Shown here: piece after piece, positions 42,634 to 52,457 of the stretch
How positions within the stretch are numbered: position 1 is the first letter of the stretch
How the letters are laid out: every line of letters begins with the position of its first letter
Origin: an uncultured Kiritimatiellota bacterium
GTDB taxonomy: Bacteria; Verrucomicrobiota; Kiritimatiellia; RFP12; DVOR01
DNA: 64,000 nt
Direction: 5' to 3'
Assembly (NCBI GenBank): GCA_944389545.1
Contig: CALXMT010000002.1
Coordinates: forward strand, 1-64,000
The notes under the pieces: model-generated
What the model was told of the DNA's origin: nothing
The model's input: only the letters and a program-made list of their open reading frames with translations
Databases searched by the model: none
Position numbers and translations under genes: made by a program

Positions 42634-43974
42634 ATGAAACACACCTTGGCCTTGTTGGCCGTTGCCTGTGCGGCTTGCGTGCCGCAGGGACTCTTTGCGT
42701 CTTATCTGACAATCCCCAAAGAGCTCAAGCTCTCTGAAGAGGCTCTGTCGGCGATTGCCAAGCGGAGCTATGAGAGCGATCGAGGTTCCGCGGCGGTGTT
42801 TTGTCGCTTGGAGGGGCAGGGCGAACCCCATGAGGAGGCACTCTCGGAGCCCTATCGTATGCCGCGCGATGGGGAAATTGAGGTTGATGAGACGTTCTGT
42901 TTGCAGTCGACCCATCCGCAGGCGACATTCAAAATCGATGTCAATCCGGTGGCCGGGAGGGACAAGGAACTCTGGGTAAAGTTGGGGGGATTCACGATCA
43001 ACTTCGCGATTGACACGGGTTTAGGCGCGGCGGCGGCATTGCCAGGCTGGGCTGGGCTTGCCGGGAAAGCGGCGCAATATGGGAAATTGTTGGGGTATGA
43101 CTTTTTCGCCGATTGGTGGGCGGGGAAGGCGAATCAAGCGTTGCTGGAGTGGTATGCGAAGAATCCGGATTTCACTTTTGCGGAGGCGAAAATCGGGGAT
43201 GCTTATCACCCCGGCGAGCGGATTTATCGCTGGGCGGATGGGTCATCGCTTTCCTATGAAACCTTCGATGTCGCGCCCGCGATCCGGCCTTTCGTCGAGG
43301 GCGATCTCGCGCTTCTCACCTGTATCGTCATGAACACCGCCGACCAGGAGCGAACGGTTCTCCTGTCCGTTCGCTTGCCAGGTGATTCCTCTGTGGATCG
43401 TAAGGTGAGATTGCCCGCGAAGGGTGCCTGCAAGCTGTCGTTCTACACGTTGGAATGTGAGACCGATGAGGACGAGCACGGTAAAATCATCGTCTCTGTC
43501 GCCCAAGACGAGCAGGAGAAGATGAAGGAGGTCATCCCCAGACAGAACTGGCGTTGGGACACCTTGCGGCAGGGGACTCAGCTCCAAGGCGGAGAGATTG
43601 CCCTCTTCCTCAACACCTTCCAACCGAGCGCGCGTGTGCGGGAGGATGGGGACGCGTGCTTGGGAATCGCCAAATTGTACGAGGTCGGCGAGGCGATTGA
43701 GCAGTCGCAGGAAGAGGCGGTGCGGTGGTACCGCCGTGCGGCGAACCTGGGAAACACGGAGGCCAAGCGCAAGGTGACTGAGCTGACGGGTGAGCGCAAG
43801 CAACTCTCCGAAGCTGCGCTCCTTGGTGACGCGGAGGCCCAGTATGCGCTGGGGATGATTTATCTGGAAGGGCGCGGGGGGGCCAAGAACCTTGTGTTCG
43901 CGCGGCACTGGTTGACCAAGGCCGCGGAACAGGGCCATGCCGGCGCCAAGCAGGCACTTGAGACACTGCGATGA
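42634..43974 (+). CDS. Secreted Sel1-repeat protein (cluster gene 1)
   Basis: A 446-aa protein with a signal peptide (MKHTLALLAVACAACVPQG, then LFAS). Residues 130-165 are a glycine/alanine-rich hydrophobic stretch that may insert in or contact membrane. The C-terminal 110 residues hold Sel1-like repeats (ACLGIAKLYEVGEAI, EEAVRWYRRAANLGN, AQYALGMIYLEGRGG, WLTKAAEQGHAGAKQA). Sel1 repeats are protein-protein interaction units common in secreted and envelope proteins. GAAGGAGAG lies before the ATG. It opens the nine-gene operon, and its stop overlaps the next start (ATGA). Confidence 0.82.
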   Translation: MKHTLALLAVACAACVPQGLFASYLTIPKELKLSEEALSAIAKRSYESDRGSAAVFCRLEGQGEPHEEALSEPYRMPRDGEIEVDETFCLQSTHPQATFKIDVNPVAGRDKELWVKLGGFTINFAIDTGLGAAAALPGWAGLAGKAAQYGKLLGYDFFADWWAGKANQALLEWYAKNPDFTFAEAKIGDAYHPGERIYRWADGSSLSYETFDVAPAIRPFVEGDLALLTCIVMNTADQERTVLLSVRLPGDSSVDRKVRLPAKGACKLSFYTLECETDEDEHGKIIVSVAQDEQEKMKEVIPRQNWRWDTLRQGTQLQGGEIALFLNTFQPSARVREDGDACLGIAKLYEVGEAIEQSQEEAVRWYRRAANLGNTEAKRKVTELTGERKQLSEAALLGDAEAQYALGMIYLEGRGGAKNLVFARHWLTKAAEQGHAGAKQALETLR

Positions 43975-45452
43975 GCATACGCATGAAAGGAATTCTTACC
44001 ATGAGATTGAAGGTGTTGGCCGTGATGGCCTTGATGACATCCGCACTGTTCGCGAATTCGGAGTTGGACGAATTGCTCAAGAAGGCCAACGAAGGCGATG
44101 CGTGGTCGCAATATCAGGTTGGACGTGCCTATTATAAGAATAATATTGGCGCCGGGACGAATTACGCCAAGGCAGCGGAGTGGTTTGAGAAGGCTGCGTT
44201 GCAGGGTATCAAAGAGGCGCAGTTCTCTCTTGGCGTGTGCTGTGAGCGTGGCTATGGCAGGGAGCAGTCTTATAGCGATGCCGTTTATTGGTATCGTCGG
44301 GCGGCGGAACAAGGAGTCCCTGCGGCACAGTTTAACCTTGGCCTTCTCTATCAAAGAGGGGAGGGTGTGTCGCAGTCCGCGCAGGACGCCGCCAAGTGGA
44401 TCGCTAAGGCTGCGGCGCAGGGGTACTTGAATGCGCAAATCGATTTGGCGTGGCGCTATGCCGAAGGGAATGGTGTGTCACGCTCTTTGACAACGGCGAT
44501 TGAGTGGCGACGAACCGCCAACCGTAACGAGGAGATAGACGGGAGTGGAATGTTGTTGGCAGGGTTGCTCCAGCTTGGGTGCATGCTTGAGACTCAGCAT
44601 CATCCAGGGTGGGGTTCTCTTTCTAGTGAAGACGAGACACGTTTTCTCAAAGCTGCGGTTGTTCGTTATCCGGAAGACCTCTTCAGGACCAACAATTATT
44701 GGTGGCGTTACCAATCGGAGGACAAGTGGTTTTGCAGCGATGGCTTCCGGGCCGAGGTGTTTCAGGCCGCGGAGGATAGCCCACTCTTGATGGACATCCT
44801 CGTGCAGGCGTTCAGGCTGGAAATGAAGGTATGGCGTGATGGTCGGCCAAAGCCGAAGGTTTCCTATTGGGGGCCGAAGACGATTGGGGAGAAGATGCGA
44901 GGCGAGCCGCTTTTTACTTGGGCGGTATGGTCGTTGCGGGACGTCAAAGAGGCGGTCAACGCCCCGCTCTCTAAGCAGGCCTTGCTGAATCTGTTGGCGT
45001 CCTTGGACAAAATCGACCCGTTGTTGGGCATGGACTTGCTGAACCAAAAGGATGCCTCCGGCACCTTGCCGCTCTACTTGGCCATTCAGTTGCGGGAGAA
45101 CGACGTGGCGGAGGCGATGATACGGCTTTATGGAGGTTTTGCGATAAAGAAGTTGCGTGGGCGGGACCCTACGGGGAAGATCAAACCCTCCGGCGAGAAT
45201 CCCAATCAGGAGGCTTTTGACGTCAGCGTGATGGATTGCGCGGTACTGGCGGACAATGCGGAAATCATCCGTCTGCTGGTCACCCGATTCTCGTGGCCTC
45301 TCAAGGAAGAGTCTCTTTGGGGCGGGAATGCGAAGGATTCCCCGTTGAGCAAGGCGGAGTATTATGGTTGTCAAGAGGCCAAGCGCGCATTGATGGAGCT
45401 GAACGCCGGCAACACGCAGGCCACATCGAGCGGGGAAGGGATCTGGGAATGA
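43971..45452 (+). CDS. Secreted Sel1 and ankyrin-like protein (cluster gene 2)
   Basis: A 493-aa protein. The N-terminus MSIRMKGILTMRLKVLAV leads into a signal peptide ending SALFA. Three to four Sel1 repeats follow (residues 45-190; EWFEKAALQGIKEAQFSLGV, YWYRRAAEQGVPAAQFNLGL and AAKWIAKAAAQGYLNAQIDL). The C-terminal half has ankyrin-like units (LNQKDASGTLPLYLAIQ and MDCAVLADNAEIIRLLV) and is paralogous to the next gene. A second in-frame ATG at 44001 is possible, but the next gene has the same MSVRMKR start, which favours 43971. Confidence 0.82.
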   Translation: MSIRMKGILTMRLKVLAVMALMTSALFANSELDELLKKANEGDAWSQYQVGRAYYKNNIGAGTNYAKAAEWFEKAALQGIKEAQFSLGVCCERGYGREQSYSDAVYWYRRAAEQGVPAAQFNLGLLYQRGEGVSQSAQDAAKWIAKAAAQGYLNAQIDLAWRYAEGNGVSRSLTTAIEWRRTANRNEEIDGSGMLLAGLLQLGCMLETQHHPGWGSLSSEDETRFLKAAVVRYPEDLFRTNNYWWRYQSEDKWFCSDGFRAEVFQAAEDSPLLMDILVQAFRLEMKVWRDGRPKPKVSYWGPKTIGEKMRGEPLFTWAVWSLRDVKEAVNAPLSKQALLNLLASLDKIDPLLGMDLLNQKDASGTLPLYLAIQLRENDVAEAMIRLYGGFAIKKLRGRDPTGKIKPSGENPNQEAFDVSVMDCAVLADNAEIIRLLVTRFSWPLKEESLWGGNAKDSPLSKAEYYGCQEAKRALMELNAGNTQATSSGEGIWE

Positions 45453-46507
45453 GCGTGCGTATGAAAAGGCTTCTTCGCGTAGCGTTGGTGGGGTTGTTGT
45501 CCGCTTTGCCGGTCGCCCCCGGGTGGGCGACGCCGCTCACCGATTGCATCGACCGGGGGCGGCGCGCCGTCTTGGGAAACGACTTCAGCGCGGTAAGTGA
45601 GACGGAGCAGGCCGCGTATCTCCTCGCCTGTTACAAGGTGGATCCCGGTCGTTTCAAGCGAGAGCTTTCCAAGAAGGAACGGAAGCGCCTAAACAAGCAG
45701 GACGGAACGTTGATTGAGGACAATCCCGCTTTTGTGTTTGACCTCGGGCTTTTCACGTTCGTGGAGAGCTTGACTACGTGGAGCAAGACGGAGGCGGAGA
45801 TCAGGGAGGAGATCCGTGTGCGGGCTGAGGCGCTTGGTTGGATCCTGTGCGAGGTCTGTAGCGCGACGGAGAATGTGGGCGATACAAAGAACCCGGACTG
45901 GAGGACACGGGTTTCGGCTTTTTGGCGTCAAGGACAATCCGTCCGAGCGGGTGTGCCCATGCCGGGCGAGGACGACGCGGAGCCGTTCTTGACGTGGGCG
46001 ATTTGGAACCTGCGCGAATCCCCGTCCAACCGCCCCCTCTCGGAGGAGACCTTGGCCATTGTCATTGGGGCCATCAAAAAGAAGAATGCCGACGTTGCGA
46101 AACGGTTATGCAACCAACGGGATCGGCATGGGACGCTTCCCCTGTTCCTTGCCATCCAAGAGGGGCACAATCAAGTGGCCAAAGCCATCGTTCAAGTTTA
46201 TGGGCCGGAGGACCTGAAGGCTTTGCGGGGGAACGTGTTCGCGGGTGATGACGGGATGCGGGTCATGGACTGCGCGGTGCTTGCCGACAACGCGGAGATG
46301 GTGGAGTATCTGATTCGCAGTGGATGGGACATCAGTGATGAGCGCACCTGGGGAGGCCCGTGCGACCCGAATGGACGTCGCCTATCCCCCCTCATAAAGG
46401 CCGAGGCCAACGGCAAGCGTAAGGCTAGCCAAAAGCTGCAAGAGATCGAATTGTCTCGTGAACGTCAAAAAGAGAAGCAGGAGAAAGGGATATGGAGGCA
46501 GTTATGA
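45449..46507 (+). CDS. Secreted ankyrin-like protein, paralog of cluster gene 2 (cluster gene 3)
   Basis: A 352-aa protein with signal peptide MSVRMKRLLRVALVGL, cleavage near GWA. It shares with gene 2 the order AEPFLTWAIWNLRES, then CNQRDRHGTLPLFLAIQEGH and VMDCAVLADNAEMVEYLI, ending DERTWGGP. It has no Sel1 repeats. Two ankyrin-type repeats are likely. The gene overlaps its neighbours by ATGA on both sides. Function unknown; a duplication of the gene 2 C-terminal half is the simplest origin. Confidence 0.8.
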   Translation: MSVRMKRLLRVALVGLLSALPVAPGWATPLTDCIDRGRRAVLGNDFSAVSETEQAAYLLACYKVDPGRFKRELSKKERKRLNKQDGTLIEDNPAFVFDLGLFTFVESLTTWSKTEAEIREEIRVRAEALGWILCEVCSATENVGDTKNPDWRTRVSAFWRQGQSVRAGVPMPGEDDAEPFLTWAIWNLRESPSNRPLSEETLAIVIGAIKKKNADVAKRLCNQRDRHGTLPLFLAIQEGHNQVAKAIVQVYGPEDLKALRGNVFAGDDGMRVMDCAVLADNAEMVEYLIRSGWDISDERTWGGPCDPNGRRLSPLIKAEANGKRKASQKLQEIELSRERQKEKQEKGIWRQL

Positions 46508-49080
46508 ATGCATTGAAGGCGTCGCGATGGATGATTGCCGCGTTTCTGAGCGTCGGCTTGGGGTTTGCGCCGCTTGTCGGCGCCGCTGAGACAAAAGTTA
46601 CCGACGGATTGACCTTCGAGGCAAAGCGCGATGGGACCTACAAGTTGATCGACATCGATCGTACCCGGCGTTATTCCGTTATTGATTTGACTGAGGAGGC
46701 CTTGCGGGAGAGTTGCGGAGAGGGCATCATCGTCTCGGAGCTTTCAACCGAAGAGAAAGCGGTCAACGTTGGCGAGGACAAAGAGGATCTTTATCTGTTC
46801 GGCAAAGTGTTCGTGAAGCGCTTGGTCCTGCCTGGCTCCATTGAGAAGGTCGAGACGGTTAGCTTCACGGACATCAAAGGGCTGGAGGTCATCGAGTTCT
46901 CTGGGAGGGTTCCCTCCTTCGAAGAAGAGAAGGGGTGGTTCTTTTACGAGGACGACTGGCGCAACAAGTTGCAATATGTCGTCTTTCACGACGAGGTTGC
47001 ACCCGAGAGGCTGAACTCCGTACTCTCCGGCGTGCCGATCATCGAGTTCGCGCCGACGGCTCGCTTCGAGGGGGAGTTGCTGGACAAGAACTCGGGCCGC
47101 GCCAAAGGCCTCTTGGCCAAAGCTGGGGCGCTTACGCGTCTGGTGGTGCCATATAGCCTCGCCGTCCGGCTGGATATCCCGTGGCGCACCTACATCGCAC
47201 GCTCGCCGTTGGCCGACAAAGAGGTGGTCTCGCAGCCCAGCGCCAACGAATCCGGCGCGGATGGGACGGACGGCAGTGCGGTCTGTCTGTTGAACTGCGA
47301 CGAAGACGGGGAGATTTCGGACGCTGTGACGGATATCCGCCTGGACGCGTTGCAGGGAAGTGTCGAGGAGCGCATTTATCTGCCCACGCTCTTTCGCCGC
47401 TTTGTCGATCCCTACGTTGATCTTAGCCGTTATGAGGGGCGGTTGTGGCTCAAGCGTGACACTGTGCAGTTTTATCCGGACATCACGCAACGGATCGCGG
47501 ACACGCGGAAGGCGGACCAACTCTTCCCCACGATTTTCAAGTATGCCCAGGTCACCGCAACCTCGCCTTATCAGGGGTTGACCCTGCGCGCTGTCGCCGT
47601 CAATGAACTGGGCGAGAAGATCGGTAAAGAAATCGGTTCTGACGATCCGACGCTGCATGGTCTTGCCTACAATACTTCCCTGTCCTTGGAGATGGGAAAA
47701 CGCTTCGTGCTTTTCACCACGATGGCGTTGCCGACCGGGCAACACGTGCCGGTCTTTATTGATGGGGGGCGAAACGAGGCGGAGCTCTTTTTCCGCACCC
47801 CGGAGCAAAAGCCGTGGTTCCTTTCCGCTCTCTGTTGGATGGTGGGCATCATGTTGGGCTTGGCCTTCGTGATTGGGGCCATCTTGGTGTTGTTCCGGGA
47901 CTCTTGGCTGGACCGTGTCGTCGCGCGGCCCTTTTTGGAGGCGCCGTGGTGGAAGCAGGCGCTCTTTGCGCTGAGCCTTCTTTTGTTGGTGTTGGGCGCG
48001 CACGGCGTGCTGGCGAACTTGGTCCAGGTCTATCTCTGGGCGCCCGTCGTCCAATACGTCAACAACTCGTTCATCTCCTCCTTGGTCATCTCCATCACTA
48101 CGACCTTGCTACAGATGGGGCTTGGGTTACTCAAGGGCATTTCCATCCAGCCTTTCGGCATTGGTGTGGACTTGGAGCATGTCATCGAGCCGTGCACGGA
48201 TTTGTTGGCGCGCGTGGGATGGGTCAGCTGGATTTCCACCGGCGTGCTTGCCTTCTTGCGTGTGCTGAGTGAGATGTTGCGAGAGTTTGGGACGGTACTG
48301 TGGGTGTTCACCGGCGCGTTGGTGACGATGCTTGCCCTGCCGTTTAACGCTTGGCAACGGCTTCAGGCGCGTTGGCCTTGGTTCCGCGCCGCGGTCGGCA
48401 CGCTCTTCTTCCTAACGTTGGGGTTGCCGGTCTTCCTTGCGTGTTGCTCGTGGCTCTCCTTGCAGCTGATGACGCACGCGGGGAACACCTTCAACGATGC
48501 GTTGGCCACCTTCAAGTGCTTGGTGGACGCCTTTTCGTTCCAGGCCTTCCTGTCGCTGGATGGCATCCAATCGCTCACGATGTTGCTCACCGATGCCATG
48601 ACGGAGTTGACCGCGGCGGCGATCACATATGTCATGACCAAGGTCTTCGACTGCTTCTTGGTCCCGATTGGGCTGTTGTGGCTGAGTTTGCGCGTCCTGA
48701 AGAAGTTCGGCGTTGTCAAAGACCTGAACTTGCGGACGTTCCTTGAGAAGGATCGCTTCCAAAAGCGCTTTCTGCCCGAGCGTGAGGCGAAGGAACCGGC
48801 GTTGCCGGCCGTGGACGCCGCCGTACCCCTACCTGCGCCGGACACCGCCATCGATTCCGGCACGGCGCCAAAGCCTGTCGCGGAACCTGTACCTGCTTCT
48901 GATGTCGCCGTCAACTCTGGCTCAGCGGCAAAGCCTGTCGCGGAACCTGTACCTGCTTCTGATGCCGCCGTCGACCCTGGTTCGGAAGCAAAACCTGTTG
49001 CGGGACCTGCATCGGTGCCGACGGAGCCGACTCCTGGATGTCACAGCCCAAAAGAGGAGAACAATCATGTCAAAGCATGA
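46504..49080 (+). CDS. Large polytopic envelope protein (cluster gene 4)
   Basis: An 858-aa protein with an N-terminal signal (AAFLSVGLGFAPLVGAAET) and an extracytoplasmic region to about residue 440. That region includes a leucine-rich-like part (KRLVLPGSIEKVETVSFTDI and GLEVIEFSGRVP, as in BspA-type LRR_5). About eight hydrophobic segments follow between 445 and 745, then a soluble tail of about 110 residues. The tail has three copies of a 20-residue unit containing KPVAEPVPASD. No family recognised for the membrane part. ATGA overlap with gene 3; gene 5 starts inside its last 14 bases. Confidence 0.75.
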   Translation: MNALKASRWMIAAFLSVGLGFAPLVGAAETKVTDGLTFEAKRDGTYKLIDIDRTRRYSVIDLTEEALRESCGEGIIVSELSTEEKAVNVGEDKEDLYLFGKVFVKRLVLPGSIEKVETVSFTDIKGLEVIEFSGRVPSFEEEKGWFFYEDDWRNKLQYVVFHDEVAPERLNSVLSGVPIIEFAPTARFEGELLDKNSGRAKGLLAKAGALTRLVVPYSLAVRLDIPWRTYIARSPLADKEVVSQPSANESGADGTDGSAVCLLNCDEDGEISDAVTDIRLDALQGSVEERIYLPTLFRRFVDPYVDLSRYEGRLWLKRDTVQFYPDITQRIADTRKADQLFPTIFKYAQVTATSPYQGLTLRAVAVNELGEKIGKEIGSDDPTLHGLAYNTSLSLEMGKRFVLFTTMALPTGQHVPVFIDGGRNEAELFFRTPEQKPWFLSALCWMVGIMLGLAFVIGAILVLFRDSWLDRVVARPFLEAPWWKQALFALSLLLLVLGAHGVLANLVQVYLWAPVVQYVNNSFISSLVISITTTLLQMGLGLLKGISIQPFGIGVDLEHVIEPCTDLLARVGWVSWISTGVLAFLRVLSEMLREFGTVLWVFTGALVTMLALPFNAWQRLQARWPWFRAAVGTLFFLTLGLPVFLACCSWLSLQLMTHAGNTFNDALATFKCLVDAFSFQAFLSLDGIQSLTMLLTDAMTELTAAAITYVMTKVFDCFLVPIGLLWLSLRVLKKFGVVKDLNLRTFLEKDRFQKRFLPEREAKEPALPAVDAAVPLPAPDTAIDSGTAPKPVAEPVPASDVAVNSGSAAKPVAEPVPASDAAVDPGSEAKPVAGPASVPTEPTPGCHSPKEENNHVKA

Positions 49081-50542
49081 TAAGAGAAAGTTGGTACGTA
49101 AGTGTTCGAAAGTGTGGCGGGATTACGGGCGTTTTCTGTCCGTCTTGGGGTGCGTCTCCTTGGTGGTTCTGGGCGCCCTTGGCCTCTGGGTTTTGAGGAG
49201 CGAGCCGAAAGAGATTGAAGAGGTTCCCGTGGAGCTTATCCCGGGCGGGTTGCCCCGTCCGAAGGGGGCCGCGCCGGTCTATGATGCCGAGAAAGCCGCG
49301 GACCATGCCGCAATCTTTCTGTTGCGCTTCCAGCGCTACAACGACTTCCGAAAGATTGATATGACCAATCAGGCGTTCGCGAATGCCTTCCTCCGGACGG
49401 ACATGGCAAAGTCGGAACTCAGCAACAAGGCGGTCTTGGAGGATCTCGCCTGGGCGTGGGCACGGTATCCAGGCCGAGAGGCGAAGCAGGCGAACCCAGA
49501 CAGCGCCGGCTACTATTGGTGGTTCTATCGGCATACCGCGGGAGGGCGGACCAACTTCCTCTTGCTCGCCGAGCCCGCAACCGGACTCCGGGCTGACCCA
49601 TGGCTCTTTGCCTATGGCAATGAAATGGCGTTGCTGAATGGCCTCCGTAAGGAGTTGCTCCGCCCCCTCTCTGAAGAAGATGCCGAGGCGGTCATCCGCA
49701 TGCTTAACACGACAGAGGACAATCGGTTGGGGACGGCGTTGGTTGACTTCCTCGCCCCGAAGTATGCACGCCCGAAGAAGCAAGCGCCCATTGAGGCAAC
49801 CCTCGCACAGAAGACCCTGCGAGCCTTCCAGCGGGACTTGCTGAATGCCGAACGTGCAAATGCCGGGAAGCCCTTGACGGTGGAGCAGGTCGATGCCTGT
49901 TGGGAGCGGAACCTGCCGAAGGGCAAGGAGGGGGAGATCATGCGCGAAAAGGCAGTCTTCACTTTCACCGGGTCTGGATCGTTTGCCCGGTTGCATCTGG
50001 CGTTGAGGCGCGAGGACGGGAAGAGTTACGCCGTGCTCAGCTCCATCTCCCTGGAACCCGATGGGGAGCCGGTGGAAGGGGGCCGCAACCATATCCTGGA
50101 GACGGTCAATCACGCGTTTCCCGTACGAGGCGAACCTGTCGCCTCAAAGGAGGTGGCTCAGGCGCTTCAAGCGGGCGGGGAACAAGAGTTTGAGGCGGTC
50201 TGGGAGGTCGTCCGTGCGATTTGCCAAGAGCCGGCCTTCGCCAATCAGTGGCCGGCCTCGAACGTCATCCGTCTTCGCCTTCGCCAGCAGGGAATGGGGC
50301 AGGCGCTTGAGGACAAGTCTTGGGTGCTCTATCCGAACGATGCGGGCGTGATTTACCTTTGCCGCTTCCCAGTGGCCAACATGGATTCCGAGTCCGCGGT
50401 CGGCGTGAAGGCCGATTTGGTTGCGCCCCTATTGGCGCCGAAGTGCACTCCCGTCAAGCCGACAGAAGCCACTTCGGGCTCTGTCCCGCTCGCCATTGAC
50501 GTGGCGAATTGGGAAGACAGTCAACCTTTGTCTCGCAATTGA
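49067..50542 (+). CDS. Membrane-anchored extracytoplasmic protein (cluster gene 5)
   Basis: A 491-aa protein with a basic N-terminus, a single transmembrane anchor at about 25-45 (FLSVLGCVSLVVLGALGLWV) and a large soluble part. Residue blocks such as RPLSEEDAEAVIRMLNTTED echo the ankyrin-like paralogs of genes 2 and 3 weakly. No known domain. AGAGGAGA before ATG 49067. The bitopic layout would suit a linker between the transporter and the secreted proteins, but that is inference. Confidence 0.7.
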   Translation: MSKHDKRKLVRKCSKVWRDYGRFLSVLGCVSLVVLGALGLWVLRSEPKEIEEVPVELIPGGLPRPKGAAPVYDAEKAADHAAIFLLRFQRYNDFRKIDMTNQAFANAFLRTDMAKSELSNKAVLEDLAWAWARYPGREAKQANPDSAGYYWWFYRHTAGGRTNFLLLAEPATGLRADPWLFAYGNEMALLNGLRKELLRPLSEEDAEAVIRMLNTTEDNRLGTALVDFLAPKYARPKKQAPIEATLAQKTLRAFQRDLLNAERANAGKPLTVEQVDACWERNLPKGKEGEIMREKAVFTFTGSGSFARLHLALRREDGKSYAVLSSISLEPDGEPVEGGRNHILETVNHAFPVRGEPVASKEVAQALQAGGEQEFEAVWEVVRAICQEPAFANQWPASNVIRLRLRQQGMGQALEDKSWVLYPNDAGVIYLCRFPVANMDSESAVGVKADLVAPLLAPKCTPVKPTEATSGSVPLAIDVANWEDSQPLSRN

Positions 50543-50574
50543 GAACCACTCCTACAATCAAGAAAGGATCGAGT

Positions 50575-52455
50575 ATGAAAAGCACTTTCTTAGCATGGGT
50601 TTGCGGCCTCATCGGGGCCGTTGGCATCAGTTTGCCGGCATACGCGGACGGCACATTTGTCCCCTCCGGCACCTGGCCGAAACGTACTGCAGACATTGAT
50701 CGGGAAACGCGCCTCCAAGAGTGGAAGGAGTTTTGGACGCCGGGGAAAAAGGTGAGTTACGATGTTTCCTACACGCTGGTCGGCGACTTTAAGGTCGCTG
50801 GGTTGGATGGGTTGCCTGCGAGCATTCGTTATTTGGTCACGGATGCAAATGAAAACCTGCCTTTCACCGTGGGCGTGAATGGGACTCAGACCGCGACAGT
50901 TTTGCCGCTTGCTGCGTCTCTCAAAACGGGACTCTGGCAATGGTTTGGCTATGACGATAATGGGACCTTTCGTATGGGGGCGCAAGCAACACTCGGCGAC
51001 AACAAGATGATGCGTAACGCAATGGGTCGGTACGTTACGCGTGTCGCCGCGCGCGCGGGTTCCTCCCAATACGATGAGTTGCGTGAAAACTACAAGAAAG
51101 AGCATTGGGCGATAACGGCGTGGTTTAGTGAACGTGTCCCTTGGGGAAAACTTCATGAGCAAATGAATGACCTCGACCAAAAACAGAAAGAGGCGTGGAA
51201 CAGTGCTTTCGGAGACTATAAGACCTACTCGGATGGTGACGAGAGTACCGTGTTCATCGACCCGCGTCACGATGCACGATTCGGGCGTGAATTGCGCGAG
51301 GTTCAGTTGTATGGCGAAGTCCAAAACGCGACGCTGAGCTTCGTGGAGGAGTTCGATGGGCGTCTTCTGTTCCTCTACGCTCAACCGAAAGCAAAGACCT
51401 ATTCTGTCCCATTCGTCGAAATCATGGAAGGCCTTTCCATTTACTATGGGGAGAATGGCGAAGAGAAGTTGGACGAGGTTTGCGCTAAAAAGATGAAGGC
51501 CATCCACGACCACTTGAGCCCTCATTCCGAAGCGTCCGTGAATGCGTGGCGCAAACGCGTCGAGAAGCGTCGTACGATTTGTCGGAACCGTTCAGAGCTC
51601 ATTCGGTCAATCGAGGCCGATTTGCGTGACCGTGGGGTCTATTCCGTCGCGAATCTCTATTGTGAACTTGGCGCTTACCAAGGCAATACTGAAATCTGGG
51701 TGCCCGAGATGACAGATACCGACCGAGAGAGCCTGGAATCCATGTCCGATGTGCTTTTCATCGACGTTAATCGCGGGAACGTCCCCAATGGCCCCGCGCT
51801 TATCTGGGGTGTTGAACGTCTGAAGGAGGGTGGGACCCTGGAGTTCAACGTCAATTGCGAGGGGCGTCACCCCAGTGCTTCGTGGGCGTTTCCCGGTGCC
51901 ATCTTCAACCAATACATGCACCGCGATTGGTTGGATTATGAGTTCTCTGGGGATTCTTCCGTGGTTGTGACCCGCGAGGAGGATGATACGTACAATGGAC
52001 GCGAATGTTACGTGTTGCGTATCGAGAAGGGGAGCAATCAGTTGCGGGAATGGCAGTGGGACGAGAAGACGCACACGGCCAAACCGATCGGCCCTATGCG
52101 TTCCAAGCAGACGAAGTTGGAATTGCGTCCCAAACTCGGGGTCGCCAACCGCCCGACCTTTGAGTGGGCGGGTACCTTCAAGCGCGAGGGCGATGAATTG
52201 TTGAATAAAATCTACATTGACAAAGCGAGCGGGCAGATTCTCTTCTTTCGGATTCCGCTCATTGCGAAAATCGGAAACATGGACAATCTGGTGGTTGGGG
52301 ATGCCGTTGAAGGCTTGAAACTCGCTCCCAATTCCACCGTGGAGGTGGACTTCAGCGTCACCTTGCAGCCGGACGATGGCCGTAACTGGGGGTTCTTGCG
52401 CAAAAAAGTCCAAGAGGAGCACCCGCTCTATTCCACCATGTCGGAGCTGCTGTGA
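50575..52455 (+). CDS. Secreted protein of unknown function (cluster gene 6)
   Basis: A 626-aa protein with a classic signal peptide (MKSTFLAWVCGLIGAVGISL, then PAYA-D). The mature part is rich in Trp, Tyr and charged residues with beta-rich segments. It contains no motif I recognise. AGAAAGGATC before ATG 50575, 32 bases after gene 5. Its C-terminal region (NKIYIDKASGQILFFRIPL, then VEVDFSVTLQP) looks like a beta-sandwich. Confidence 0.7.
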   Translation: MKSTFLAWVCGLIGAVGISLPAYADGTFVPSGTWPKRTADIDRETRLQEWKEFWTPGKKVSYDVSYTLVGDFKVAGLDGLPASIRYLVTDANENLPFTVGVNGTQTATVLPLAASLKTGLWQWFGYDDNGTFRMGAQATLGDNKMMRNAMGRYVTRVAARAGSSQYDELRENYKKEHWAITAWFSERVPWGKLHEQMNDLDQKQKEAWNSAFGDYKTYSDGDESTVFIDPRHDARFGRELREVQLYGEVQNATLSFVEEFDGRLLFLYAQPKAKTYSVPFVEIMEGLSIYYGENGEEKLDEVCAKKMKAIHDHLSPHSEASVNAWRKRVEKRRTICRNRSELIRSIEADLRDRGVYSVANLYCELGAYQGNTEIWVPEMTDTDRESLESMSDVLFIDVNRGNVPNGPALIWGVERLKEGGTLEFNVNCEGRHPSASWAFPGAIFNQYMHRDWLDYEFSGDSSVVVTREEDDTYNGRECYVLRIEKGSNQLREWQWDEKTHTAKPIGPMRSKQTKLELRPKLGVANRPTFEWAGTFKREGDELLNKIYIDKASGQILFFRIPLIAKIGNMDNLVVGDAVEGLKLAPNSTVEVDFSVTLQPDDGRNWGFLRKKVQEEHPLYSTMSELL

Positions 52456-52457
52456 CA

